In this document: positions 1-7,592 of the stretch, piece after piece
How positions within the stretch are numbered: position 1 is the stretch's first letter
Layout of the letters: each line of letters starts with the position of its first letter
From: a virus
Direction: 5' to 3' (one strand)
Length of the DNA: 26,338 nucleotides
Virus record (IMG/VR): IMGVR_UViG_3300030102_003982
Location: 1-26,338 of that record
Program-made: the position numbers and the translations under genes
Notes under the pieces: model-generated
What the model was told of the DNA's origin: nothing
Database searches by the model: none
What the model saw: the letters and a program-made list of their open reading frames with translations, nothing else

Positions 1-163
1 AGTAATCAAAATTTAGATCGCGGGCCGGTGGTAACCAGCAACCAGATCGGGCTCTACTTTTAGAATAAACAGGTCCTTTCCGTTGTTCTGGTCTTTTATT
101 AGATGGAGGACACTTAGTGATCTTACCACCAGCAGCCAAGAAAGCTTCTATTTCTTTTTCCAT
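1..163 (-). CDS. Small unknown protein, C-terminus beyond the left edge
   Basis: A 54-codon open frame starts with ATG at 163 and runs off the window. The start overlaps the stop of the upstream gene as TAATG, so translation is probably coupled. The N-terminus reads MEKEIEAFLAAGGKITKCPP, followed by a basic segment (NKRPEQRKG). A short helix followed by a 'GGKITK-PP' turn is common in small phage proteins of unknown role, but I cannot name a family. The gene should be expressed from the early promoter at 530-558. Confidence 0.6.
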   Translation of the reverse strand, partial: MEKEIEAFLAAGGKITKCPPSNKRPEQRKGPVYSKSRARSGCWLPPARDLNFDY

Positions 164-495
164 TACGCATATTCCTCATCAAATTTCATTAATTCAGCCA
201 TTGAATCGCATAGCTGATGGAGATCAGCATCTGACATGCTTTGCAGGTCAAGAGAGCGAGCATAGCCTTTGCTCATCGCATCTGCGGCCATATAGTACGC
301 AGACTCTTCAAGCTCAATACGCTTGTACTCTTGGAGAGTACCAGTCGGAACACGCTCCGACCAGTACTCAGTGTTGTCGGGATCTACCAGCTTGCCCATA
401 AAGCAACCAGGCTGTTTGCTAAATTCTTCAGCTTCTCTACGCTGGTCCATGATAAAATCATAAAGGGCACCTGACATGATATAAACTTTTTGCAT
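163..495 (-). CDS. Hypothetical early protein, 110 residues
   Basis: I do not recognise this protein. The start is the ATG at 495, preceded by a strong ribosome binding site (GAGGAG); an in-frame TTG at 510 lies inside that site and is unlikely. It is soluble and acidic, with a Tyr/Met-rich N-terminal segment and helical stretches rich in Glu and Asp towards the C-terminus. It is the first gene behind a perfect sigma70-like early promoter (530-558) and is coupled to the next small gene by TAATG. That position suggests an early protein acting on the host or on replication, but this is inference only. Confidence 0.7.
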   Translation of the reverse strand: MQKVYIMSGALYDFIMDQRREAEEFSKQPGCFMGKLVDPDNTEYWSERVPTGTLQEYKRIELEESAYYMAADAMSKGYARSLDLQSMSDADLHQLCDSMAELMKFDEEYA

Positions 496-529
496 AATGT
501 AACTCCTCAATTTTTCATTTTGTAGATAT

Positions 530-558
530 ATTATACACTATTTCTTTTCATTTGTAAA
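530..558 (-). promoter_or_regulatory. Early sigma70-like promoter P1
   Basis: On the minus strand the -35 is TTTACA (558-553), the spacer is 17 bases and the -10 is TATAAT (535-530). Transcription would begin near 523 and run into the gene starting at 495. The -35 is embedded in TGCATTTTAGGGGTTTACA, a block found again at the promoter of gp43. The stop codon of the ParB-like gene lies immediately upstream. Confidence 0.85.
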
Positions 559-571
559 CCCCTAAAATGCA

Positions 572-1468
572 TTATGCTGCACTTTTTTCTAGAACATTAC
601 GCTCTGTCTTTGGAAGAGTTTCCCAGCTCTTGTTGATGCCAAGCATAAAGCACAACTCATCAATAATTTGCTCGTGCTTATCTCTATGCTTGTTCTTCCA
701 TTCCAATTCTGCTTGAAGAGTTGGGTGATGAAGTAATATCACAAGATTCTTCGGACGCTCAAAAAGCAGTTGTGGAAGCAAAGCATCGTAAGAAAACTTT
801 TTAGAAGACACAACGTGTACTTTCACTCCTGGAGTTTTATAGTTTTCTTTGATTTCTTTCAGCTCATCGAGTCTTTCAGGATCACTCCAGTTAATCCAAA
901 CAACTCCGCTACCCATTTGATCTAGATAAGCGTTTTGCTTTACTAACTTGTTGATCTCTCTTGTTCTCGTATCAGCCATAGATTTAGTAGCACCCATGCT
1001 GATAAAAGCTTCTTTCAAACCAACTAATGATTTCTTATCATTCCAGTAAGTCATGCCGAACTTAAGCATATCTTCTTTATTAGTTTCAAGCCTAGGTTCT
1101 TGAGAGATTCCATTCAGCATGAGACCATATTGATAAAGTTCAAGAGAAGAGAATTGATCCCATACTTCTTTCGCTATGTACACCACAGGATACGCAGTTG
1201 CACAAGACTTCAATGCTGCTTTATAGCGGTGGTTACCATCTAACATGGTGTGCTTACCAACACCTTTAAAGTCTTCTAATGCTACGATTGGTGCCATATT
1301 ACTGGTGACACATCCTTTATCGTTAATGCGTTCAGCAATAGTCATTATATGCACAGTGTTCGATCCAACCAGTCTAGACTGAAAGTGATCCATCTCTGCA
1401 ATTTGTTCTAGGGGTGTCATAAAAGGTGACGCAGCACAAGCCGCATCTAATTTTGAAAATATTTCCAT
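572..1468 (-). CDS. ParB/sulfiredoxin-fold domain protein
   Basis: This 298-residue protein carries an N-terminal ParB-like (Srx fold) domain. The signature is LDGNHRYKAAL at about residues 76-86, followed by a strand (PVVYIA), as in the 'DGxHR' nucleotide-binding loop of ParB and sulfiredoxin relatives. The remaining 200 residues are mainly helical with many Lys and Glu, and no helix-turn-helix is obvious by eye. The start is set at 1468 because AAGGAG precedes that ATG; a start at 1525 has no such site. It is the last gene of the MazG-primase-like-ParB group. ParB-fold proteins may bind DNA, hydrolyse CTP or cut nucleic acid. Which applies here cannot be read from the sequence, so only the fold is claimed. 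Confidence 0.7.
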   Translation of the reverse strand: MEIFSKLDAACAASPFMTPLEQIAEMDHFQSRLVGSNTVHIMTIAERINDKGCVTSNMAPIVALEDFKGVGKHTMLDGNHRYKAALKSCATAYPVVYIAKEVWDQFSSLELYQYGLMLNGISQEPRLETNKEDMLKFGMTYWNDKKSLVGLKEAFISMGATKSMADTRTREINKLVKQNAYLDQMGSGVVWINWSDPERLDELKEIKENYKTPGVKVHVVSSKKFSYDALLPQLLFERPKNLVILLHHPTLQAELEWKNKHRDKHEQIIDELCFMLGINKSWETLPKTERNVLEKSAA

Positions 1469-1537
1469 CTTAATCTCCTTATCGGTATGATGGTGTTTAA
1501 TGATTTCGCACCGTGCTACTCTCATGTTTATTTATCC

Positions 1538-2470
1538 TTAGATGTTTTTATAAACATACTCCAAGGCTCTATCAGCTTCTTTATCAAGAGGCCGATTCTT
1601 GTACCAATTACCAGTGTCTTCATCGAACTGACGACACAACTGAGATATTTCACCAGCGGTAATTGGATATTTCTTACGTACAGCATTACCAGCACATGCA
1701 ACCATAATGGCATACATCTTAGCATACCAACCTGTATTTGAGATTGTAGTATATTCAGCTGCGATTCTTTTTGGCCAGAACGGACAGTCATGATATGATG
1801 ACCATTCATAGTTTGCATCGAGTTTATCTTTACGATACTGGACGATTTGTTCTTGCATTGCTTCTGGTAGACGATCAAAGAAGTTATTAAGGTTCGTCTT
1901 TTCAGGCATTGGGTGTTTTGCGATTAGTTTAGCTGGATCAATATAATCACCGACATTATGGCTAAAGATAAAATTGAAAGCATTAGCATACCTGCCAGGA
2001 ATGTAATACATTCTAGACAAGTCTTTAGTTTGCTTGTCTCCAAGGTCACCAAGTTCTGTTTGAAGAGCAAACCAGAATCTTCGGATATCTTCCCGTTTGA
2101 CAGCTCGAGTAAGTGGGAAAACAAGTCTGAACTTCGGTCTATCGCGCGTAGAGCTGGCAGTGCTATAACACACAAAGCGATAGGCAGAAAAACGTTTAAC
2201 CAAGTCATCATTTATTCCTCTATATGGTAGTTCATAATCATCAACATCGACACAGCACCAACCAGCCCATTCAATAACGTTATCATTCTTACGAGTCGTA
2301 TTCTTTTCGTATATAGCTGGTGACATAAGCATTGCATCAGCTTTACTTTCGAAAGGTTTTTCAGAAAGATCGTATAGTACACTTTCAAACGAATCGAAGT
2401 TTGGCGCATCGATACGTTTGTTAGTCTTGTTATCGAATATGTTCTTAAACAGCGTAAGTGAAATATTCAT
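1538..2470 (-). CDS. Archaeo-eukaryotic primase (AEP)-like protein
   Basis: This 310-residue protein carries motifs in the order expected of AEP primase-polymerases. An acidic metal-binding motif VDVDD lies at residues 74-78. It is followed by YSTASS with RPKFRLVFPL at 102-120, and then by DLSRMYYIPGR at 150-160, which matches the 'SRxxYxPG' segment of phage AEP proteins. No helicase domain is attached. The ATG at 2470 has AAGGT five bases upstream, and the gene overlaps the end of the MazG-like gene by 26 bases. T4 uses a TOPRIM primase (gp61); none is in this window, so this protein could prime synthesis for gp43 or have a repair role. The assignment rests on motifs alone. The catalytic histidine of motif II is not clear, which is the main weakness. 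Confidence 0.65.
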   Translation of the reverse strand: MNISLTLFKNIFDNKTNKRIDAPNFDSFESVLYDLSEKPFESKADAMLMSPAIYEKNTTRKNDNVIEWAGWCCVDVDDYELPYRGINDDLVKRFSAYRFVCYSTASSTRDRPKFRLVFPLTRAVKREDIRRFWFALQTELGDLGDKQTKDLSRMYYIPGRYANAFNFIFSHNVGDYIDPAKLIAKHPMPEKTNLNNFFDRLPEAMQEQIVQYRKDKLDANYEWSSYHDCPFWPKRIAAEYTTISNTGWYAKMYAIMVACAGNAVRKKYPITAGEISQLCRQFDEDTGNWYKNRPLDKEADRALEYVYKNI

Positions 2471-2867
2471 GGTTACCTTCGTGTGACGGTCCTTTCCATC
2501 CTTCAGGTTTAATTAAGTCTGGTAGACCAAGTGGATTCGGTCTTGATTCTTTTACTCCGGGTTGTTTTGCCATGTTGGCAGTGTGTACTTCTTTCCATGC
2601 TTTATGAGCATCGACGTTAAACGCATCAAGTGTACCGATAGCCACAACGCAAAGATCGATGAGAGCATCAACAATTTCTTCTGGATTCTTTTCATCTAGT
2701 GCAATTCCCATTTCAGCAAGTTCTTCGTGTAAGAACCGTATACGGAATCGTAAGAACTCATTTAGTTTATCTTTATTGCCGAACTGTACTTGTTCGTCAA
2801 TCCAATCATGCACACCAAACTTTTCGTGCATTTCATATATGTCTTGTACCCAGTTCTTCATATTCAT
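2445..2867 (-). CDS. MazG-like NTP pyrophosphohydrolase
   Basis: This all-alpha protein of 140 residues has the MazG metal-binding pattern: EELAE at 48-52 and EEIVDALID at 63-71 (EExxE then ExxD). Family members hydrolyse (d)NTPs to monophosphates and are common in marine phages, where roles in nucleotide clean-up or in alarmone levels have been proposed. The start is chosen at 2867, behind AAGGG. An ATG at 2888 lacks a good site, and those at 2933 and 2963 (TTG) lie upstream of the expected transcript start from the promoter at 2922-2950. The C-terminal tail contains a Pro/Gly-rich segment (KPEGWKGP). It is the first gene of this early group. Confidence 0.8.
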   Translation of the reverse strand: MNMKNWVQDIYEMHEKFGVHDWIDEQVQFGNKDKLNEFLRFRIRFLHEELAEMGIALDEKNPEEIVDALIDLCVVAIGTLDAFNVDAHKAWKEVHTANMAKQPGVKESRPNPLGLPDLIKPEGWKGPSHEGNHEYFTYAV

Positions 2868-2921
2868 CAGATCCCTTGTCAGCTTCATATTATTCGTATA
2901 CTCTGGATGATTATGTATATT

Positions 2922-2950
2922 ATTATATCTCATTTTTGTCACTTTGTACA
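2922..2950 (-). promoter_or_regulatory. Early sigma70-like promoter P2
   Basis: The minus strand shows TGTACA (2950-2945), 17 bases, then TATAAT (2927-2922). The -10 contains the TAA stop of the coiled-coil gene, in the same phase as at the gp45 promoter. Transcription would start near 2915, which helps to fix the MazG-like start downstream. Confidence 0.8.
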
Positions 2951-3162
2951 CCCTTTTTTTCAAGTAAATGCTCTTTTATATCTAGCACTTTTTCATTCTC
3001 AATTATCTCAATAATAAGATTAGTTAGGTCAATCTCTTTCTTGACGAAAAACATCTTGCGTTGTAGTTCTTCTAATTGTTTTGCGTAATACTCAAGCTCT
3101 TTTTCTTTTCGTACCTTAGTTTCTAAAACCTCGGTGAGTAAGATAATTTTCTTTTCGGTCAT
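2923..3162 (-). CDS. Small coiled-coil protein after DNA polymerase
   Basis: This 79-residue protein is almost entirely charged helix (Lys/Glu/Leu/Ile heptads over residues 5-70), so it is probably a coiled coil. There is no membrane segment or enzyme motif. Its ATG overlaps the gp43 stop as ATGA, so it is translationally coupled to the polymerase and shares its early promoter. A role as a polymerase accessory protein would be a guess from position; I do not recognise a family. Confidence 0.7.
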   Translation of the reverse strand: MTEKKIILLTEVLETKVRKEKELEYYAKQLEELQRKMFFVKKEIDLTNLIIEIIENEKVLDIKEHLLEKKGVQSDKNEI

Positions 3163-5645
3163 GCGAAGAACTCATCTAAACTTGCAACTGGTTCTGGTGA
3201 CCACCCGATCGAATCAAGAATTAGTTTTAGTGGTTCAACAAACGTTTTATCGAACTGCAGATCATAATCTATATAGTGATCGAGTTTCAGTTCAGGTGGA
3301 AGAACCTCAGGAAACGCAATAACATTCTCGTGTAAAGGATTCGGTAACTTCATATAACAGAATTTAATTCTATTTGCATTTTGAATTAATTCGTATTTTT
3401 TAGTAAGTTTAGCGTCCTTGACAACTTTATTGTAAAGCAAAGAACCACGAACATGAATGGGTGAACCTTTCTTATAGATTGTCTTTCGATCGCGATAATC
3501 TGATATATTAGATACTGATCGAGGGAAAGCAACCTGTTCGGCGTTCAGTTGTTTGAACTGGGCTTTGAATTGTTTGATATATTCTTGAGTATCTTCTTCC
3601 GTTCCAGAAATAAGTATCTTGAAGATCTCCTTGAACCTGTCACGGCAAACCTCCGGCGTGCTAGACTTGATTGCCTCGATACCCATGATTTTGAGTTTTG
3701 GTTCCGCATATTGAACACCCTCGGAGTTATGTACATTTAGTATGTATCTTTTCTTTGCGGTCCAGATACCACGATCAGCGATTACTTCCCTACCCATTTC
3801 CATACGAGGTCTATGGCAGTTCATCTTTTTAAATAATTTATCGTATGCTGCAGCGATTTCTGGTTCTAGTTTGTCTTTTGATACACCATCAAGAAACTTC
3901 ACTGGATCTTTTGGTTTAAACTTTTTTACGAGTGGACCAAAGTTGACATACAAACTATCGGTATCGATAGCGATGACATAGTCTTCATCAGTATCAAGTA
4001 GCTTATTCATCCACTCATTGACGGTACGTTCAGCCCATTGAATGGCTAACTGGCCAGTAAGTGTGATGCCCTCGGCAAGTCGGAGGTCGAAGTATTTGAA
4101 GTATTGATTGCCGAGGGCACCATAAAGAGAATTCATCAAAATCTTAATCGCCATTTGTTGATTGTTAAGTTTATTGATTTCTTTCTCTAAAGCTTTTGAC
4201 TTATCTTTTTGATACGCTGACTCAGCCGCCAGCATTTGTTTCTTGATAGACTTACGATCATCGTAATAATCGATAATGATATTAGGAATCACACCATCAA
4301 TATTTCTTTTGTAAGTAGAACCATTGGCTGCAACAGAGTAAACGCTGTTACCAGGTTTGCTATTCATATAGTATTCAACACCTGAGATTTCAGATTGATC
4401 AACCAGAGTCTCGGTCGACATATTCCACTGTACGATGATGTTTGGATACAGCGAGTTTAGATCGAAAGATACGACCCAGTCGTGCGCACCAACCTGTGGT
4501 TCTTTCACAAAGCCACCAGCAAACTTTGTTCTTACTGCTTCTGCTGTAAACACGGGTGGCATCTTCTTTTCTGAATTAAGTTTACGATAGATGATCGATT
4601 CCCATATGTTAGTGACACCAAAGGTATCACCATAGTTCACACCAGCTTTATAAGCCATAGTCATGGCCAAGGTGATCAAACCCATCTTTTCTTCGATACG
4701 TTCAACCAGCTCCACATCTTTCATATTATAGTCGATGTACTTTTGAAAGTCATCCTTATACAGATTCTTCAATGAACCAGATTCTTCGTATGATAGTTTC
4801 TTTTCGCCAAGTACCACGTACGCGATATGATTCAATGAGTAAGATTCTTGTGGACCGTACGAGTAACCAAACTTTTGAAACAGTTCCATATAATCGAGTT
4901 GTTCGATACCTTTAATATCGTATGCATCTTCTGTACGACCACGTCTTGTAATCTCACGATGATCGATCATACGCCACGGTGAGAACGACCGTATGGCATC
5001 AACACCAAGAATCTTTGCTGTACGATTAATAAGATATGGAACATCGAAAAAACGAATATTCCAGCCAGTAATTACATCTGGAGTTTTTGATTCGTCAGAC
5101 CAGAATGCAATGAACTTTGAAAGCAAACTTACTTCATCGCGGCAACGATAATAACGAACAGGTTGTATTAGAGACTTTTCAGTATCAAAGTCGCCATAAC
5201 CCCATACGTGATATAGTTTTGATTTACTTGACTTGTAGGTGATGGAAAGGATTCTTTGATTCGCGTGTCTTGGTTCAGGAAACCCATCATCATATTCTGT
5301 TTCGATATCGAAAGTACCAACATCAATCACTTCACGCTTGAACTCGATTTCATGTGGAAACCGTTGTGTAATGTATTGTTGTAAATATTTACTGTTGCCA
5401 TAGATCTTACGACCAGCAACATCTCGATTCGCGTTTAACCAGTCTTTAGCTTCACGCATGCTATCCATTTCGATAGGAGCGATTGGCTGATTATTCATCG
5501 ACCTCCATTCGCTATCGTTCTTGGTTTGCGTATAAAAGACTGGCTTAAAATCTGTAATGCGTTTATAGATACGTCCACCGACTTGATTATAACCACGATA
5601 CAGAATAGCATTGCCATAACGGCATACATTAGTATAAAACGACAT
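3159..5645 (-). CDS. 43: DNA polymerase, family B (gp43)
   Basis: This is the replicative polymerase with 3'-5' proofreading exonuclease, 828 residues against about 900 in T4. Exonuclease motifs are intact: DIETE (113-117), the Exo II-type TGWNIRFFDVPYL (193-205) and the Exo III region YNMKD (306-310). Polymerase motifs are DLNSLYPN (395-402, motif A), KILMNSLYGALGN (501-513, motif B) and DTDSLY (561-566, motif C). The C-terminus is acidic and hydrophobic, as expected for binding to the sliding clamp. The ATG at 5645 has GGAGGT upstream. Its own early promoter lies at 5668-5696, and its stop overlaps the start of the coiled-coil gene. There is no intein or frameshift. Confidence 0.98.
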   Translation of the reverse strand: MSFYTNVCRYGNAILYRGYNQVGGRIYKRITDFKPVFYTQTKNDSEWRSMNNQPIAPIEMDSMREAKDWLNANRDVAGRKIYGNSKYLQQYITQRFPHEIEFKREVIDVGTFDIETEYDDGFPEPRHANQRILSITYKSSKSKLYHVWGYGDFDTEKSLIQPVRYYRCRDEVSLLSKFIAFWSDESKTPDVITGWNIRFFDVPYLINRTAKILGVDAIRSFSPWRMIDHREITRRGRTEDAYDIKGIEQLDYMELFQKFGYSYGPQESYSLNHIAYVVLGEKKLSYEESGSLKNLYKDDFQKYIDYNMKDVELVERIEEKMGLITLAMTMAYKAGVNYGDTFGVTNIWESIIYRKLNSEKKMPPVFTAEAVRTKFAGGFVKEPQVGAHDWVVSFDLNSLYPNIIVQWNMSTETLVDQSEISGVEYYMNSKPGNSVYSVAANGSTYKRNIDGVIPNIIIDYYDDRKSIKKQMLAAESAYQKDKSKALEKEINKLNNQQMAIKILMNSLYGALGNQYFKYFDLRLAEGITLTGQLAIQWAERTVNEWMNKLLDTDEDYVIAIDTDSLYVNFGPLVKKFKPKDPVKFLDGVSKDKLEPEIAAAYDKLFKKMNCHRPRMEMGREVIADRGIWTAKKRYILNVHNSEGVQYAEPKLKIMGIEAIKSSTPEVCRDRFKEIFKILISGTEEDTQEYIKQFKAQFKQLNAEQVAFPRSVSNISDYRDRKTIYKKGSPIHVRGSLLYNKVVKDAKLTKKYELIQNANRIKFCYMKLPNPLHENVIAFPEVLPPELKLDHYIDYDLQFDKTFVEPLKLILDSIGWSPEPVASLDEFFA

Positions 5646-5667
5646 ATTACCTCCAACTTCATGTATA

Positions 5668-5696
5668 ATTATACAACAGTTTGGAAGATTTGTAAA
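5668..5696 (-). promoter_or_regulatory. Early sigma70-like promoter P3 (gp43)
   Basis: The minus strand shows TTTACA (5696-5691), 17 bases, then TATAAT (5673-5668), with the transcript expected from about 5661. It shares the 5' block TGCATTTTAGGGG with promoter P1, directly after the stop of the Fe-S carrier gene. Confidence 0.88.
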
Positions 5697-5709
5697 CCCC
5701 TAAAATGCA

Positions 5710-6015
5710 TCATACTGCAAAAGATTCTCCGCAACCACAGGACGCAGTTGCGTTTGGATTTATTACTTTCAAATAAGCACCACCAAGTTCAGTAACATAA
5801 TCGATGGTACAACCGGCCACATACATTTCTGCCATAGGATCCAGAACTAAAGCACCACCATATGGCTCGCTCCATGTTACATCTGGCCAGTTTTTCTTAA
5901 AGTCCCACACGTATTGAAAACCAGAACAGCCACCACCTTTTACGCCAAGTGTAACAAAATCGTCACCACGTACTTGGTCAAGATATTTAATGGCTGCTGC
6001 TGTAACTTCAATCAT
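5710..6015 (-). CDS. A-type Fe-S cluster carrier (IscA/ErpA/SufA-like)
   Basis: This 101-residue HesB-like protein has the three conserved cluster ligands of A-type carriers: Cys30 in GGGCSGFQY, and Cys93 and Cys95 in SCGCGESF at the C-terminus. Proteins of this family receive Fe-S clusters from scaffolds and deliver them to apo-enzymes. The start at 6015 overlaps the lysozyme stop as TAATG and gives the usual family length; a longer frame reaching 6078 lies inside the lysozyme gene and is rejected. It sits with an oxygenase-like iron enzyme, which fits an iron theme, but whether it serves phage or host enzymes is unknown. Confidence 0.92.
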   Translation of the reverse strand: MIEVTAAAIKYLDQVRGDDFVTLGVKGGGCSGFQYVWDFKKNWPDVTWSEPYGGALVLDPMAEMYVAGCTIDYVTELGGAYLKVINPNATASCGCGESFAV

Positions 6016-6458
6016 TATGCTAAAGCTCTCATCCTTTGTACTAAACGATCTGCCCGATTCGTAACTTGACGATACCAAGCTGAGTCTACCATCTCATCGG
6101 CTGCAGCGTTCCAATCACGTGCATCAACACCGCGTTTCATTCCCTTAAACTTTGATAGTCTTGGTCTGCCCATGTTAAACATCATGTTCGCGATAATTAG
6201 TTGGACTTCTCCAGGCAGAACGTCAAAGTCGGGGTATAGGTGTGTGCACTCCGATAACACGATCTCGACATCTTTAGCGAAGCACTCATTGACTCTGTCC
6301 TCTGAGACAGGCGTTCCAACTTCCTGTCCATGCTCAGGATCGCTATCGAGAACGAGGTGACCAATACCAAAAGTAGGCAGGCCAAGGTGATCCAAATAGA
6401 TTTCATATTTGACTCCCTCGTCGATTTTCAGTTCTTCTCTTAATTGATCTATATTCAT
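6015..6458 (-). CDS. e: T4-type lysozyme (endolysin, gp e-like)
   Basis: This 147-residue protein aligns with T4 lysozyme, a muramidase that cuts the MurNAc-GlcNAc bond of peptidoglycan. The triad is visible near the N-terminus as Glu14 (KIDEG), Asp23 (YLDHLG) and Thr29 (PTFGIGH), equal to T4 Glu11/Asp20/Thr26. There is no signal peptide, so export would need a holin not seen here. The start at 6458 has GGAG upstream and overlaps the previous stop as ATGA. It could be the free endolysin or a gp5-like lysozyme domain; the absence of tail-spike domains favours endolysin. Confidence 0.93.
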   Translation of the reverse strand: MNIDQLREELKIDEGVKYEIYLDHLGLPTFGIGHLVLDSDPEHGQEVGTPVSEDRVNECFAKDVEIVLSECTHLYPDFDVLPGEVQLIIANMMFNMGRPRLSKFKGMKRGVDARDWNAAADEMVDSAWYRQVTNRADRLVQRMRALA

Positions 6459-7504
6459 GCTAGATTCTCCGCACAATGAAAGTGTAATGTTAAACGCCGT
6501 CTCAATGGATCGACAGTATCTGGAAATGGTTTTACCTTATGGTATTTTTGACAATCCCAACTGTACATCGTACCAGGTGTGTCAAGAGTTAAGATTCTTT
6601 CCAGACTCAGACCGTAAGTAGCTTCGTGTGGAAATACATTCTCATCGAAACAATGTTCCATGATTTCGTCGTACTCATCTTCATCCATTATCTTATGAGT
6701 AAAGTTTCGAATCTCTGCGCCGTATCTTTTTGGTTCATCACCTTTTACAAACTGAATACGAGTCTTAGCCCAACCCGTAGGTAACATTTCACCAAGAGGT
6801 ACGCTCATATCCATAAGAGTACAGTAAGGAAATGATTGATCGAATATTACTGTGCCATCGTTTGGATCAGCCACATCTAGATTTATCAGTCCTTGACGAG
6901 TGAACTTCCATTCTTCTTCTTGGAACCAGTCTTCTGGTGTTAGGTCGTCCCAACTATCAGGTCTTGGTAATTTTTTATTCTTAGCGTCACGGCCGTCACA
7001 GTGAACTTCAAACACGTAATTTAAATCATATAAAGCGTAGTATTGAATATCGTGATAATCATCTGTGACTCTAGATAAACTTTTGTTTAGTACGTCTCGA
7101 GTGTGCCAATAAAAATCTTCTACGTTAAATTCACTTTTAATACTATGAAGAAAATCAACAAACTCTTTTGTACCGTCTGGGTGATGTACCTTAACGTTGT
7201 TCACATCAAATCCATGACCTCCACCGGTACCTTCGGTGAGATTAATATATTCGCTGTGTACGAGTTCCCAATGAAAATCTGTTGATCTAACAAGATCAGG
7301 GTGATTCTTGTTCCAGAATCCATTCGGCTGAAACTCGTTCATATGAACATTAGATGGATCTTCTTCAATAAACTTTTCGCAAAGTAGTTTTTTAAATAAC
7401 CAATGACCATCAGTTATATCTTTTAACTCTTCGGCAGTAAAAAAGTTTTCGTGTTTAATGGTAGGTAGGAGTGGTTGGTTCACTACATCTTGGTGTGTTA
7501 ACAT
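6455..7504 (-). CDS. 2OG-Fe(II) oxygenase-like protein
   Basis: This 349-residue protein shows a likely iron triad: HxD in FEVHCDGRD (His168, Asp170) and a distal His322 in WDCQKYHKV, followed by RRRLTLHF (Arg near 336-338), the pattern of 2-oxoglutarate/Fe(II) dioxygenases. Between the two halves is a long acidic and aromatic insertion, so the spacing is wider than usual. The start is the ATG at 7504 behind CGGAG; a longer frame to 7531 runs into the terminator hairpin. Family members hydroxylate proteins, nucleic acids or small molecules; the substrate is unknown. It is coupled by ATGA to the lysozyme gene. I am fairly sure of the fold and not of the activity. Confidence 0.6.
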   Translation of the reverse strand: MLTHQDVVNQPLLPTIKHENFFTAEELKDITDGHWLFKKLLCEKFIEEDPSNVHMNEFQPNGFWNKNHPDLVRSTDFHWELVHSEYINLTEGTGGGHGFDVNNVKVHHPDGTKEFVDFLHSIKSEFNVEDFYWHTRDVLNKSLSRVTDDYHDIQYYALYDLNYVFEVHCDGRDAKNKKLPRPDSWDDLTPEDWFQEEEWKFTRQGLINLDVADPNDGTVIFDQSFPYCTLMDMSVPLGEMLPTGWAKTRIQFVKGDEPKRYGAEIRNFTHKIMDEDEYDEIMEHCFDENVFPHEATYGLSLERILTLDTPGTMYSWDCQKYHKVKPFPDTVDPLRRRLTLHFHCAENLA

Positions 7505-7523
7505 GTTGTATCTCCGAATATAA

Positions 7524-7543
7524 AAGGGCAATTGCTTGCCCTT
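7524..7543 (-). terminator. Intrinsic terminator after the Hsp20 group
   Basis: The minus strand has AAGGGCAA, loop GCAA, TTGCCCTT, then a short U-rich run (TTATATT). It separates the Hsp20 group of micro-genes from the oxygenase gene, whose start lies 20 bases further on. Confidence 0.75.
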
Positions 7544-7550
7544 CTATTTA

Positions 7551-7592
7551 TTAGTTTAAGAAACCAGCTTCTTCTTCAGTATATGGCCACAT
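7551..7592 (-). CDS. Micro-gene of 13 codons before a terminator
   Basis: An open frame MWPYTEEEAGFLN begins with an ATG that overlaps the stop of the preceding 48-residue gene as TAATG, and ends 8 bases before the terminator stem. Three successive genes here use 4-5 base overlaps, and this frame continues the pattern. Its composition (Trp, Pro, a Glu run) is not random-looking. It is not proven to be translated; it could be a leader-type peptide, a tail-end remnant or a real micro-protein. Confidence 0.45.
   Translation of the reverse strand: MWPYTEEEAGFLN

Noticed and set aside
1529-1536. GATAAATA on the minus strand before the ParB-like gene as a late promoter
   Set aside because: One base differs from the late element, and the gene belongs to an early group with a strong ribosome site at 1468. 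No other support was found.
1528-1878. Minus-strand 116-codon frame within the primase-like gene
   Set aside because: It is in a different frame of a gene with recognisable motifs and shows no initiation signal.
2659-3088. Plus-strand frames of 83-129 codons opposite the MazG-like and coiled-coil genes
   Set aside because: They mirror real coding sequence, are rich in Ser, Phe and Cys as expected of reverse-strand shadows, and have no promoter or ribosome site.
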